Positions 9,579-19,067 are shown, numbered from the stretch's first letter. The stretch is 64,000 nt of DNA from an uncultured Mucispirillum sp. (GCA_944324465.1 CALUWI010000006.1:1-64000), one strand, 5' to 3'. The notes: a model not told the origin generated them from the sequence alone. Translations and numbers: made by a program.

Positions 9579-9670
9579 CTGCCTCCGACTGCCTAAAGTG
9601 TTGCTGAACGAAAAACAGCCGGAGGACTTATGATAGGAAAAAAAAGGAAAGTGAGCTCTTTCCATTCTTT
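9579..9670 (-). ncRNA. Structured RNA element, copy 4 (nearest promoter A)
   Basis: Hairpin 1 is perfect, GGAAAG (9658-9663) with CTTTCC (9646-9651). Hairpin 2 has a compensatory swap: CCTCCGGCTG (9616-9625) with CAGTCGGAGG (9582-9591), where a C-G pair in the other copies is a T-A pair here. The element begins about 30-40 bases after the predicted start of transcription from promoter A and is followed on the minus strand by a U-rich stretch. Confidence 0.65.
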
Positions 9671-9699
9671 GTTTTACTTCATTTTATATATAGATTAAT

Positions 9700-9807
9700 T
9701 TGTTGATTTAACATAGCACAATAAAGAATATTTTGTCAACAACTTTATTTCATAATTTTAAAATTTATTATTTACAACAATAGATTATAAAAATACACAT
9801 ATAGTTA
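9700..9807 (-). promoter_or_regulatory. Promoter A with conserved inverted repeat (RNA array / vgrG1)
   Basis: Minus-strand -35 TTGACA (9734-9739), 18-bp spacer, -10 TATGTT (9710-9715). Arms TTGTTGA (plus 9736-9742) and TCAACAA (plus 9700-9706) bracket the promoter with 29 bp between them. AACTATATG (9799-9807) lies 68 bp further upstream. The same elements at the same spacings occur before hcp and vgrG2, so this is probably a shared regulator-binding site. The regulator is unknown. Confidence 0.7.
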
Positions 9808-9825
9808 AACAGTTATTATTCCTGT

Positions 9826-9874
9826 AAAAAAAGCCTTTTACAACATATAACTATATGATATAAAAGGCTTTTTA
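9826..9874 (-). terminator. Rho-independent terminator of the tssA-tssL operon
   Basis: A hairpin of about 13 bp (AAAAAGCCTTTTA / TAAAAGGCTTTTTT) lies directly after tssL and is followed by a T-run on the minus strand. It separates the core operon from promoter A and the RNA array, so vgrG1 is probably transcribed on its own. Confidence 0.85.
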
Positions 9875-9887
9875 TAAATATATACAA

Positions 9888-10751
9888 TTACTTTTCATCC
9901 TGTATTTCCAGCTTATTAGATAAATAAGTTGATATTTCTAAATTATTTTTATATAAAATAAAATAATTGCTGAAATAAAAAAGTAAAATAATTATTACAG
10001 GGACTATAACAAAAGTTAATTTTTTCAGTATATAGCCATACCTGCTCCAAAATGTTTCTTTTGTATTATCTGTATATGCCAGCTCAAAAGCTGTGGTTTC
10101 ATCAGAATGTAATGTTGGTGCTACTGCTGCAGCTATATTCTCCATTAATAAATACAGCTTCTGTTCACATTCTTCCTCTACTGAAAACTTACCCTGATAA
10201 CCTAAGATTAAGCATACATATATAAACTCAAGCATATCTCTGTGTTTTGCTGGATTTTCAAGCCATTTATCCATTATACCAAAAAACTTGTTACCGCCAG
10301 AAGGCTCTTTAAAAAAACGGATTGATAAACTGCTGCTTGAATAAAAACTATCCATAAATGACGGGTTTCTCATAACCATTTCATCTATAAACACACATAA
10401 ACAGTATCTAAACCGTGTAATATCCTGCTCATCATATTTATTAAGAGTTGACAGCTTTGCAGATATGGATAATATATCATTTATAAAATTAGTTCTAAAC
10501 TCACTTATTTCTGTTTCTACATAATGCTGGCTTTCTGAAATACTTTTAGCAAGTAAAATAAGGCTCATGGAATTATTTACAACAGGGTTTAACTCAAGGC
10601 CTGTAAAACTTAATGTTTGTATTACTGCATCTGCCTTTACATGAGAATTGCCGTCATATTTTATATCTTCAGCTTTTTCTTCTGATTCCCTTTTACTTTC
10701 TTTGCCTGCTGCAGTTTCTGTTTTTTCCTTTTTATTTTCATTATCACTCAT
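9888..10751 (-). CDS. tssL: TssL (DotU/IcmH family) membrane-complex protein
   Basis: TssL joins TssM and TssJ in the trans-envelope complex and contacts the baseplate in the cytoplasm. The 287-aa protein has a charged, low-complexity start rich in Lys and Glu, then the helical DotU domain (residues ~40-220, including SLILLAKSI, FRYCLCVFIDEMVM and LILGYQGKF), and a single membrane helix near the C-terminus (VIVPVIIILLFYFSNYFI). It ends without a peptidoglycan-binding domain. AGGTGA precedes the ATG by six bases. It is the last gene of the core minus-strand operon and starts just after tssK. Confidence 0.93.
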   Translation of the reverse strand: MSDNENKKEKTETAAGKESKRESEEKAEDIKYDGNSHVKADAVIQTLSFTGLELNPVVNNSMSLILLAKSISESQHYVETEISEFRTNFINDILSISAKLSTLNKYDEQDITRFRYCLCVFIDEMVMRNPSFMDSFYSSSSLSIRFFKEPSGGNKFFGIMDKWLENPAKHRDMLEFIYVCLILGYQGKFSVEEECEQKLYLLMENIAAAVAPTLHSDETTAFELAYTDNTKETFWSRYGYILKKLTFVIVPVIIILLFYFSNYFILYKNNLEISTYLSNKLEIQDEK

Positions 10752-10753
10752 AA

Positions 10754-12142
10754 TTATTCACCTACTGCCCACATTTTTATATCAGGGTTTGGTATCCTGC
10801 TTGTAATATATACAGAAATACTGTTTTCATGCTTAAACTCTTTCCACATTTCATGAGTTTTATCTATTTTAAAATAAACATAATCATTTAAATGAGGCAG
10901 AATAGACGGCACTATCGCAAGCTGCTCTATATTTAAACCGCTTAGCTGTGATGATACTAAACTGCCAATGCGGGCATTTGTTCCCACCTTGCTTTGCAGT
11001 TTAAAAGATGTTTGTATCGTTTCAAGGGGACAGTCCCCTTTTACTGCCATGTATATTATGCTGTCCTGCAGTATTGATGAATTATCAAATGAACATGTAT
11101 AAAAACCATTATCTCCAGATACAACAGCCTGTATGTATTTTGGTGCAACAATATGAGAAAATAAAAGTTTTACACTGTTTATAACTGGTATAATAGATGC
11201 AGAAATATCTAAATGGTCATATCTTATATAGTCATAACTTTGGCTGTTAATATCAAGGCTTAATAAATCTGCCTGAAACTCTAACAGCTTTTCATAAAAA
11301 TATTCTGGGTGCAGTTTGCTTCTATTTTTTAAATGGGAAAATAAAATATTCCATTTCTTTAAAATATTAAGAGCAATATATGTTTCAAAATCTATAGTTG
11401 TAGATGCTTTATTTATACCTGCAAATATCTGACTTAAACTGTCCCTGTGCTGAGCTGTTGCATGTATCATTTCTTCTAAAAATGTAATAATCAATGGCAT
11501 ACGGGCAATATCTAAGCATGTTGGTATAAATTTATCATCTAAAGTAATATTTCTGTTTAAATCAACAGTTTTTATTCTGCATACTGGTATTTCTATTTCA
11601 TTTGATGATTTAGAGCCTGCAAAACCTATGCTCAGCCTGATAGATGCCATAATAACATTTATCTTTTCCTGAGAATAAGATGATGATAATTTATTATCTT
11701 CCATATGGCCTATCTGGCTTGAGTTGCTGTCATCAAATGTTTTAGATGAAACCATACTGTGTGTTGCTATGTATTTTGTATCAGGCAGAGAATTTTGTAT
11801 CGATAAATCAGCTACAGTATCCACACTCATAGGTATTTTTAAAACAATTACAGAGCCTGCACTTGCTCCTGCCTTTATTTCCATAGGTTCTGGCAGAAAA
11901 TCTTCATCTGGTGCTTTAAATATACTGCCGTCAGAGCTTATGCCGGATACCCTTGTAATGCCTATCTTGCCTTGAGATAACATTTCATGAGAAAACTCTA
12001 TATCTAATATGCCATAATGATTTTCAAATACATCTATTGTTTTCTGGTTTATATTTCTTTCTATATATCTTTCCTGCTGCTCAAAATGGACTCTGTCTAT
12101 ATTCATTCCATTTATCCATGCTACTTTTAAACTATTTGCCAT
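10754..12142 (-). CDS. tssK: TssK, T6SS baseplate-membrane complex connector
   Basis: TssK trimers attach the TssEFG baseplate to the TssL-TssM membrane complex. The 462-aa length is normal. The N-terminus has the family's opening block (VAWINGMNIDRVHFEQQERYIER), and the middle contains the conserved PLIITFLEEMIHATAQHRDSL segment. An AAGGAG seven bases before the ATG lies inside the end of tssJ, and the two genes overlap by 11 bp, consistent with coupled translation. Confidence 0.95.
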   Translation of the reverse strand: MANSLKVAWINGMNIDRVHFEQQERYIERNINQKTIDVFENHYGILDIEFSHEMLSQGKIGITRVSGISSDGSIFKAPDEDFLPEPMEIKAGASAGSVIVLKIPMSVDTVADLSIQNSLPDTKYIATHSMVSSKTFDDSNSSQIGHMEDNKLSSSYSQEKINVIMASIRLSIGFAGSKSSNEIEIPVCRIKTVDLNRNITLDDKFIPTCLDIARMPLIITFLEEMIHATAQHRDSLSQIFAGINKASTTIDFETYIALNILKKWNILFSHLKNRSKLHPEYFYEKLLEFQADLLSLDINSQSYDYIRYDHLDISASIIPVINSVKLLFSHIVAPKYIQAVVSGDNGFYTCSFDNSSILQDSIIYMAVKGDCPLETIQTSFKLQSKVGTNARIGSLVSSQLSGLNIEQLAIVPSILPHLNDYVYFKIDKTHEMWKEFKHENSISVYITSRIPNPDIKMWAVGE

Positions 12143-12599
12143 TGATAAGCTCCTTTTTTATGTTTCCTTTCTTTTTGCCTGTTATAAATATACCCTGATT
12201 AGTTATAGTAAATGTTACATTATCCCCCGATATTTCTTTACTTTTTATAGCAGATTTATATTTCTTATTCTGCATTGTGGCAAAAAGCACTAAAATACCT
12301 ATATAACCTATTTCCTTTTTCTTAATTTCTGCCATAATTTTTGTATCATTTGGGGCTATCTGCATACGCACAACATCTATCTTATCTTTACCTAAAACTG
12401 CATCTTCTCTTGTATTTAAATCTAATACTGATGCTTCCTTAAACCTTTCTACCCCGTTTAATTTATACAGCTTTAAGGTAACAGGCACATTATCTCCATG
12501 TATATTTGGATTTGAGTTTTTATCATTTATTACAGCTACAGAAGCAGTTGTAGAACAGCCGTAAACTGCAAGCAGTAAAAAAATTAATAACTTTTTCAT
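12132..12599 (-). CDS. tssJ: TssJ, outer-membrane lipoprotein
   Basis: TssJ anchors the membrane complex to the outer membrane. The 155-aa protein starts with MKKLLIFLLLAVYGC; Cys15 is a lipobox cysteine for signal peptidase II. The mature part has the beta-rich pattern of the family, including VPVTLKLYKL and the late YIGILVLFA segment. The ATG overlaps the fha stop (TAATG) and has a GGGGTG upstream. It lies between fha and tssK, a common position. Confidence 0.9.
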   Translation of the reverse strand: MKKLLIFLLLAVYGCSTTASVAVINDKNSNPNIHGDNVPVTLKLYKLNGVERFKEASVLDLNTREDAVLGKDKIDVVRMQIAPNDTKIMAEIKKKEIGYIGILVLFATMQNKKYKSAIKSKEISGDNVTFTITNQGIFITGKKKGNIKKELINGK

Positions 12600-13510
12600 T
12601 ATACTGCACCCCTAATGTATTTTTTGATTGCTCTTATTAAAAGCCTTTCTATTGTATGCTGCTCAGATGATGATTTTTTAACCAGTGTAGATATTATCTT
12701 TTCAAAACTATCCTGCTCTAATTCATCAAAAAATGGACTGTTTAATTCTTTATAAAGTATAGATAATGTTAAAAGATTTATTACACGCACATCATTTATT
12801 AATGAATAATTTGAAAAAATATGCTCCAAATCTTTTACTGTTAAGCGGCTTTTTTCTTCCTGCATAATATCCATTAATGCTTGTGAATGTTTTAAATGGT
12901 TTAATAATAAATCACTGCATTGTTCCTGAATAAAATTTAAAAACATATCTTCTGTTAATATTATATGACGCACAGGGTTATTACTGCTTACAGGCTCTGG
13001 CTCTAAAAATTCTTCCCCTATGCCTAAAACATCTTCGCCGTCTGTTACAAGGCTTTCTGCAGAAATATCATCATCCATTTTGATGCCTTCCATCTGACCT
13101 GCAGGCTTTATTTCAATATTATCAAGTTTATTATATATTTCTATATCTTCTACTACTGCCTCATCTTCTGCAGTATCATCTATTTCATCTTCATTAACCA
13201 CTAAAAACTCAATATCTCCAATACGGAACTTATCTCCAACCACTAAAGATATGTAGTAGCCTTTACGAATAGGGCTGAAATCATTATTTAAATAAAGCTC
13301 ATTATTTGCTGCAGGAGCTATACCAAAACTATTTTCTGCATATTTTATATGTATATGTTTTGGGGCTATATTATTAAATACATCCTGCACTACCCACTGA
13401 CATGAAGAATCACTGCCAATATAGCCGCCAGTTTCCTTAAATTTCATAGATTTAGCACCAGATTTCAGTTTCATATCATCAATAATTTTTAAAGAAAATG
13501 TTTCTCCCAT
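12599..13510 (-). CDS. FHA-domain T6SS protein (Fha/TagH-like)
   Basis: Residues ~20-110 form a forkhead-associated fold: a GGYIGSDSSCQW strand standing in for the usual GR motif, then IAPKHIHI where the Ser/His binding loop normally lies, then IGDIEFLVV. FHA domains bind phosphothreonine and in T6SS often connect the machine to kinase control. A long acidic linker (about 115-165) leads to a helical C-terminal part typical of T6SS Fha proteins. The canonical GR...S...N set is not fully kept, so phosphopeptide binding is uncertain. No PpkA/PppA kinase or phosphatase is in the window. Confidence 0.82.
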   Translation of the reverse strand: MGETFSLKIIDDMKLKSGAKSMKFKETGGYIGSDSSCQWVVQDVFNNIAPKHIHIKYAENSFGIAPAANNELYLNNDFSPIRKGYYISLVVGDKFRIGDIEFLVVNEDEIDDTAEDEAVVEDIEIYNKLDNIEIKPAGQMEGIKMDDDISAESLVTDGEDVLGIGEEFLEPEPVSSNNPVRHIILTEDMFLNFIQEQCSDLLLNHLKHSQALMDIMQEEKSRLTVKDLEHIFSNYSLINDVRVINLLTLSILYKELNSPFFDELEQDSFEKIISTLVKKSSSEQHTIERLLIRAIKKYIRGAV

Positions 13511-13521
13511 TATATGCCCCC

Positions 13522-16500
13522 TTACTTTAAAATATTCTGCGGAATAGTCAGGTTTGGCAGTGAGCTTAATACTCTTGATAATGAAACATTGCCACCGTCA
13601 ACAGACCAGTCAAAATACAGCTTATCATTGCCATTAAATACCATACGATATACACCATTGCCTATATGTTCTCCGCTTTGCATAAAGCTAAGCCATGCCC
13701 ACTCACCATTATATTCTTTTGTTACTTTTACATTGCCGTTATAATCTTTTATTACTAACTTTAATCTTGTACTTTCTTTAAAATTGCCGCCTATAATATT
13801 AAGACTTACAGGAAATGTCTGGTCATATACTGCTGATTTATCATCATAGCTTAATTCTACATTGCCGTAATCTCCAGATAATGCCACTATCTTTATGGTA
13901 AAATTCACATCTAAATTATCATTTGCATCAAGCACTCCATTACTGATAGTTGCCAGCTTATAAACAGTAGTTAAGAAATCACTGGAAAAGTTTATTTTGG
14001 AAGCATAAGTTGGGTTAATATCATAAACATCCCACCTTTTAACAAGCACTAAATCAAGATACTGTGTGAAAAATTTATTCCATACACCCTGTTTGCCAAA
14101 GAAACTTCTAAAGGAATCAAACTTAATAGATTCTTTGCCAGTTATATTTACAGGATAATAAGATGCCACCTGATTCATAAACTGAGCATATATTTCACTC
14201 TGCCATGCCTTATTTAACTCTATACCTGCATGATATTCTATTAAACTCCATGCATCACCTGCTATTATTTTATAATAATTGCCTATTTCTGTAGGCAGCT
14301 CACCTGCATCTTTATTCATTATAAAAAATGGGTCGTCTGCTATTTCAACCGGTTTTAAAGCATAAGTAATTTTATCCTTTGCTGGTGCATTGCCTGAAAT
14401 ATAGTCCACTATCTTTTTATAGATATTTTGAGTGTCTGTACTCATTTTATCCATAATTTTTATATTCTTTGCTCCATTTTCAAGCCCTGCTTTTGTGCTG
14501 ACAGCATCTACCCCCTGACTGAATAATGAATCCTGTTTTGCTATTTTATGATAAGGTGTGAAAGCATCACTTAATATATTAAAGTTGCTTCGTATTTTAG
14601 ATGTAGGCAGTCCAAGATTAGATGCATGCTTTAAAAGAGAGCTGTTGATTAAATCTGTATTTGTGCTGACCACATCTACAAGATTACGCACTGGGTTAGA
14701 TGGCTTTGATAATATTGCAAGGATACTTAACCCGTTATCGTTACCAGTAAAACGCTTAGGCTTAACATTTTCTAATACCTGCTGCCATTTCTGCTGATAT
14801 TCCTGTAAATAAAGATTGATTATACCCACAGATAATACTGTATTATCCTGTTCTTCAATATCTTCTGTTTTAATATTCAATGCCCACATATCTATTTTAT
14901 TTAAATCTTCAATATATGTAGTAATATTTGAGAAAAGTTTTTCAACACCACGCAGTGTAAATGTATTTGGTATAAGATAAAAATTACTGCTTGTATCAAA
15001 TACTTCATCAAATCCAGCACCAACATCTTCTTTTATACTGTAAAACCCTTCACCGTCTATGCTGTTTGCTCTAAAAGATAATAATGCATACAGCCTTTCT
15101 GACCTGGTTGCATTTGCCAGCTTTTCTACAGTTTTTGATAATACAATATCATTTACTGCAATATTAGGGAAAGTAGACTTATATGGCAAATCATCAATAT
15201 ATGTATCAAAAGTTTTTTCTGATATCTGGTATTTTTCATATAAATGCCAGTTATCTTTAAGCCACAGCTTTAATAATGACTTATCAAGATATTTCCTTTC
15301 AAATAATGCTTTATACATATATAATGCTCTTACCAGCTTATTAGTATCATTTTCCTGCAGTAAGTTTTCTTCCATTTCTTTTACAAGGCTTACAGCAAGT
15401 AAATCTTCCATATTGTTTATGTAATACTCTTTTGCAGGATAAAAACTTCTATAAGATAAATGTAAAAGGGGTGCATCGAAAACAGAATCTATGCCAAAAA
15501 GCTGCGGATATTCTGCTAAAATATTCCTAAGTCTGTTTATATATTCTGACTTACCATATACATCTGATGATGTGTAATTTTTCTGCATATCATCTATTAC
15601 TACTTTTAATTCAGATAAACTGTTATCAGCCCTTTCCACCTCACTTTTACGAGCATTGATATAGTTATTAGATACAGCATAAGTTATAGAAAAAACAATT
15701 AATGCTGCAGCAATAAAAGATATCTTTTTCCAGTGGCTGCCAAAGATAGGGTTTGATATACCTTTATCTCTGAAAATAATATCTTTTAATAAAGATGAAA
15801 CAAAAAAACTTTTATGCACACTTTTACTTCTGCTTGCAAGCATAGGCTTATTCAGCTTGTAATGCAGAGAAAGACCTTCAAATAAAATATTTGCAGGGAT
15901 ATTTTCCTGATATGAACATGTAAAATAAACACCACGAAGAAATGATTTATTTTTTAAACTGTTTTCATAAGAAAGTTTATTTAAAATCTGGCTGACTATT
16001 TTTGCTAAATTTTCAAGCTGAGCAACATAAAAATATGCTTTCTTCTTATCCTGCACCGTCTGAGTATGATGGTTTTTATTCATCAGGGAAAATTTAAGTG
16101 ATGTAATAATTTTGCCAAATTCATTATCTATATATTCTTCTGTTATTTTTACTTTTTTAGGAAATGTTATGCCTAATACTTTTGATGATACTTTTTCATT
16201 ATACAGCTTTAAAAATGAGTCCATACCTTCAAGCAAGTCTATTTTATTTAATATTATATATACTGGAAGCTGCAGATTAAGATATGTTTCCAGCTCGCTT
16301 ATTCTCTGCACCATATGTGCTGTGCCTGTTGCAATTTCCTGCGGTGTTTTCTGCAGTAAAGCTGGTAAATCTATAACTAAAATAACACCATTTAAACGCT
16401 TATAAAAACGGAACTTATTTAATAATTTTAAAAAAGAACGCCATATAATACGCTTAGTTAAATACACCTTGTTTTTTTCAACATCATCTTCTGGCATTTC

Positions 16501-17100
16501 ATCAGTATTCTGCGGCTTAAAAAGCGATTCCTGAGAAAAAAAATTGCCTTCTGTATCTACAAGTGCCCCGTTTTTTGAAATATATAAACTAAAGTTTCTT
16601 GTAGACATATGATGTTTTTTATAACTGCCAAGTGTTTCTGTAACTGGGTATTCAATATCTGCATAATTAATAAATGAGCTTTTACCAGCACCCTCATTTC
16701 CAACCACAAGCACAATAGGCATATTATGTATCTTTAAAGTATTTTTCCAAGTCTGTTTAGCCTCTTTTAATGAGATTAAAAAGTTTCGCTTAGTTTTTTT
16801 CGCATGGTCTTTTGCTTCACTTTTTATTATTTTTAATTTCTGCTTATTTTCGTTTGTAAAAAATACAAATAAATCTTTCAGCTTTTTAAGAGCAAATATT
16901 AAAAATAATGCAAACCATACTGCAAATATAATAAATCCGCGAAGATAGGCATTGCCAAAAATATGTATATCATTAAATGCTATTAATGGAGAATATACCC
17001 AGAAAAGCACACATAATAGTATAAGAATAAATACTGCCAAACCTATTAAAAATGGCTTTGAAATAAGAAATTTACCAATTTTCTTTAAAAAATTAATCAT
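13522..17100 (-). CDS. tssM: TssM (IcmF), inner-membrane T6SS protein
   Basis: TssM spans the inner membrane and periplasm and is the main pillar of the membrane complex. The 1192-aa protein has two N-terminal membrane helices (about residues 14-35 and 50-68), a cytoplasmic GTPase-like domain with an intact Walker A (GNEGAGKS, K140) and NKID, a third membrane helix near residues 459-478, and a long periplasmic region ending in the beta-rich part that meets TssJ. It follows tssA by 6 bp and is followed by fha. Confidence 0.96.
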   Translation of the reverse strand: MINFLKKIGKFLISKPFLIGLAVFILILLCVLFWVYSPLIAFNDIHIFGNAYLRGFIIFAVWFALFLIFALKKLKDLFVFFTNENKQKLKIIKSEAKDHAKKTKRNFLISLKEAKQTWKNTLKIHNMPIVLVVGNEGAGKSSFINYADIEYPVTETLGSYKKHHMSTRNFSLYISKNGALVDTEGNFFSQESLFKPQNTDEMPEDDVEKNKVYLTKRIIWRSFLKLLNKFRFYKRLNGVILVIDLPALLQKTPQEIATGTAHMVQRISELETYLNLQLPVYIILNKIDLLEGMDSFLKLYNEKVSSKVLGITFPKKVKITEEYIDNEFGKIITSLKFSLMNKNHHTQTVQDKKKAYFYVAQLENLAKIVSQILNKLSYENSLKNKSFLRGVYFTCSYQENIPANILFEGLSLHYKLNKPMLASRSKSVHKSFFVSSLLKDIIFRDKGISNPIFGSHWKKISFIAAALIVFSITYAVSNNYINARKSEVERADNSLSELKVVIDDMQKNYTSSDVYGKSEYINRLRNILAEYPQLFGIDSVFDAPLLHLSYRSFYPAKEYYINNMEDLLAVSLVKEMEENLLQENDTNKLVRALYMYKALFERKYLDKSLLKLWLKDNWHLYEKYQISEKTFDTYIDDLPYKSTFPNIAVNDIVLSKTVEKLANATRSERLYALLSFRANSIDGEGFYSIKEDVGAGFDEVFDTSSNFYLIPNTFTLRGVEKLFSNITTYIEDLNKIDMWALNIKTEDIEEQDNTVLSVGIINLYLQEYQQKWQQVLENVKPKRFTGNDNGLSILAILSKPSNPVRNLVDVVSTNTDLINSSLLKHASNLGLPTSKIRSNFNILSDAFTPYHKIAKQDSLFSQGVDAVSTKAGLENGAKNIKIMDKMSTDTQNIYKKIVDYISGNAPAKDKITYALKPVEIADDPFFIMNKDAGELPTEIGNYYKIIAGDAWSLIEYHAGIELNKAWQSEIYAQFMNQVASYYPVNITGKESIKFDSFRSFFGKQGVWNKFFTQYLDLVLVKRWDVYDINPTYASKINFSSDFLTTVYKLATISNGVLDANDNLDVNFTIKIVALSGDYGNVELSYDDKSAVYDQTFPVSLNIIGGNFKESTRLKLVIKDYNGNVKVTKEYNGEWAWLSFMQSGEHIGNGVYRMVFNGNDKLYFDWSVDGGNVSLSRVLSSLPNLTIPQNILK

Positions 17101-17106
17101 CTTTTA

Positions 17107-18384
17107 TTAAACCTCCTGATTAAACATGACACGGTTTTGTATATGCTCATATTCTTCCGTTAAATAATCTTTTAAATATGTATTTTCCATTAATGCAGCA
17201 ATCTGCCTGTATATTATGGCAGCATTGTTTTCCAAACTGTTATCATAAAGAGTATCTGCGATTTTTAATAATGAAGTGATATATGATTTTGTGCTGTTTT
17301 CTACACTGCTGTTAATATCTTCTAAAATATTCTGCAATGATTTATTATGTGATTTTTTCTTTTTTGCGGTTTCCTGCTCTTTCTTTACCTGTGCAGCCTG
17401 ATTTTCCCCAAGAAAATATTTGTAAAGTTCTTCACTGCAAAAAGGTACACTGTTTGAAAACATAAGCTCCCTTAAAGCAGGGAATTTATTAAGTGAATAT
17501 AAAACTAAAAGCCTTATCTGTTTAGCTACATGATAAGCCTTGTGTTTTTCTGCCAACTCTATAAAATATTTATATCCTTCAAACCAGAAAGGGTTAAGCA
17601 TAATATTTGAAAACACGGATATAATATTCTGATAATCAAAATCAGCAGTATTTTTCACAATACTGCATGTATTTTCCTGAGGAAACCTGATTTCTGTAAT
17701 ATTATTTTTATGAGATGGTTCTTTTGTAATTTTACCCCAGCAGCCTTCAAAGAAAAAATTATATCCTGCAGGGTTTAAAATATCTACAGCAAGCACAACT
17801 TTTGCAATATTAAAAAAATACTCTCTGTATTCACGCATATCCATACTGTCAATAGATTTTGAAGTGGTATGAGAATAAGTAGAAATATTTTCTTTTGTTT
17901 TCTGCACTTCTTTTTGTTTTTCAAAAACAATCATCTGCGGTATGTTAAAATTAAACTCATTATTTAATAAATCTATAGAATTATTAATACTTTTAATACA
18001 TTCTTCATCTATATTTATTTTCTGCTGATTATTGTTTTCTACTAACTCAATAAGTGCATCTTGTAAAAATTTGTTTTGTATCTTAACTAATCGGATATTT
18101 GTTTTTTCAAAACTTTTTATTGCTTCTTTCCAATATTTAGTGTAATGTAGCAGTAATTCTTGAAATAGTTTAAAATGTTTACTATCATTTAGAGAGATTA
18201 TACTTAAAATAAACCCGCGTAAAACTCTTGTATCTAATGAGATTTTCAGCAAAGAAAGGCTTTCATTAAACACCCTTTCCCACTGTATTTCTCCATGTGA
18301 TAAAGTTTTATATTTGCTTATTTCATCATAAAGAGCAATGTACTGCTCATCATTTTGTATATCTTTCACTGTTTCAGCAAACAT
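17107..18384 (-). CDS. tssA: TssA-like T6SS protein
   Basis: TssA proteins prime or cap the growing sheath. The 425-aa protein has the ImpA-type N-terminal region (IQWERVFNESLSLLKISLDTRVLRGF, residues ~38-65), the linker with EIRFPQENTC, and a VasJ-like C-terminal helical part. It is the first gene of the minus-strand core operon, with GGGTGG three to four bases before the ATG, and diverges from tssB. TssA subfamilies differ in the C-terminal part; I cannot assign this one to a subfamily by eye. Confidence 0.85.
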   Translation of the reverse strand: MFAETVKDIQNDEQYIALYDEISKYKTLSHGEIQWERVFNESLSLLKISLDTRVLRGFILSIISLNDSKHFKLFQELLLHYTKYWKEAIKSFEKTNIRLVKIQNKFLQDALIELVENNNQQKINIDEECIKSINNSIDLLNNEFNFNIPQMIVFEKQKEVQKTKENISTYSHTTSKSIDSMDMREYREYFFNIAKVVLAVDILNPAGYNFFFEGCWGKITKEPSHKNNITEIRFPQENTCSIVKNTADFDYQNIISVFSNIMLNPFWFEGYKYFIELAEKHKAYHVAKQIRLLVLYSLNKFPALRELMFSNSVPFCSEELYKYFLGENQAAQVKKEQETAKKKKSHNKSLQNILEDINSSVENSTKSYITSLLKIADTLYDNSLENNAAIIYRQIAALMENTYLKDYLTEEYEHIQNRVMFNQEV

Positions 18385-18489
18385 TTTCCACCCTTAATAT
18401 TTATAATATTATTTGTGAATTTATTTATTAATATATTTTATAAAAAATTTCAACAGCAAAATATCATTTTAAAATAAATTATTTTTCAA

Positions 18490-18518
18490 TTGATAAATTT
18501 ATTTTTTTAGTATAGTAT
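18490..18518 (+). promoter_or_regulatory. Putative tssB promoter in the divergent tssA-tssB region
   Basis: TTGATA (18490-18495), 17-bp spacer, TAGTAT (18513-18518), about 44 bp before the tssB ATG. The 177-bp divergent region is strongly A/T-rich, so weak matches are easy to find. It contains none of the TTGTTGA inverted repeat found before hcp and the two vgrG genes. Confidence 0.4.
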
Positions 18519-18561
18519 GTGTTTACTTAACAAAAACAAATATATTTTAGGAGGCAAAAAC

Positions 18562-19056
18562 ATGTCAGACGGTTCAAATGCGCCAAAAGAGCGTATTAAT
18601 ATTTCCTATAAAGCAAAAACGAATGGTATTAATGCTGATGTAGAGCTGCCGTTAAAATTAATGGTAATGTCTAACTTTACAGGTGATACTAATAAAATAC
18701 CACTTGAAGAAAGAGAACCAGTATCTATTAATAAAGTAAACTTTAATAAAGTTATGGAGCAGATGGGAATTACTGCTAATTTTGTCGTAAAAAATACAAT
18801 AAGCCCTGATGCTGATGAAATGAACGTTAACTTAAATATTAAAAGTATGGGCGATTTCTCACCAGACAGCATTGTAAAGCAGGTGCCTGAATTAAAAAAA
18901 CTTATGGCATTAAGAGAGGCACTTACTGCACTTAAAGGGCCTATGGGTAATGTGCCTGAATTTAGAAAAAAACTGCTTTCCATATTAAATGATGCAGAGA
19001 AAAAAGAGCAGCTGATGTTAGAAATTGCAAAAAGTAAAGAAAATAATCAGGAATAA
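18562..19056 (+). CDS. tssB: TssB, contractile sheath small subunit
   Basis: TssB pairs with TssC to build the contractile sheath. The 164-aa protein has the family core: an NISYKAKTNG start, an LPLKLMVMSNFTG strand and the helix ending in ALKGPMGNVPEFRKKL. The open frame runs 15 codons further up, but AGGAGG lies seven bases before the ATG at 18562, and the family normally begins close to this point, so I use that start. tssC follows after 11 bp. Confidence 0.96.
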   Translation: MSDGSNAPKERINISYKAKTNGINADVELPLKLMVMSNFTGDTNKIPLEEREPVSINKVNFNKVMEQMGITANFVVKNTISPDADEMNVNLNIKSMGDFSPDSIVKQVPELKKLMALREALTALKGPMGNVPEFRKKLLSILNDAEKKEQLMLEIAKSKENNQE

Positions 19057-19067
19057 GGAAGTGCTGT

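Larger units (their letters stand above)
9002..9670 (-). repeat. Four-unit tandem array of a structured element, ~192-197 bp period
   Basis: The ~900-bp gap between tssL and vgrG1 has no coding sequence. It holds four copies of a ~93-bp element starting at 9002, 9193, 9385 and 9579. Between copies are A/T-rich spacers that also share blocks such as TTTATAC and TTTTTTATCT, so whole units appear to have been duplicated. Every element has two hairpins whose arms vary between copies while staying paired on the minus strand. The array lies downstream of a strong minus-strand promoter and upstream of vgrG1. Confidence 0.85.

Noticed and set aside
9002-9670. Regularly spaced repeats that could be a CRISPR array
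   Set aside because: Units are ~93 bp with ~100-bp spacers that are themselves partly similar, there are only four, and no cas gene is nearby. The paired-arm substitutions indicate structured RNA instead.
9002-9670. A c-di-GMP (GEMM) or other known riboswitch in the vgrG1 leader
   Set aside because: I could not fit the conserved GEMM core or another aptamer I know to the elements, and four identical-type aptamers in a row would be unusual.
8989-9887. A missed coding gene in the ~900-bp gap before vgrG1
   Set aside because: No open frame with an SD is present; the region is explained by the promoter, terminator and RNA array.
18517-18561. Upstream extension of TssB (start at 18517)
   Set aside because: It overlaps the likely promoter -10, has no SD and is unlike TssB N-termini; AGGAGG supports 18562.
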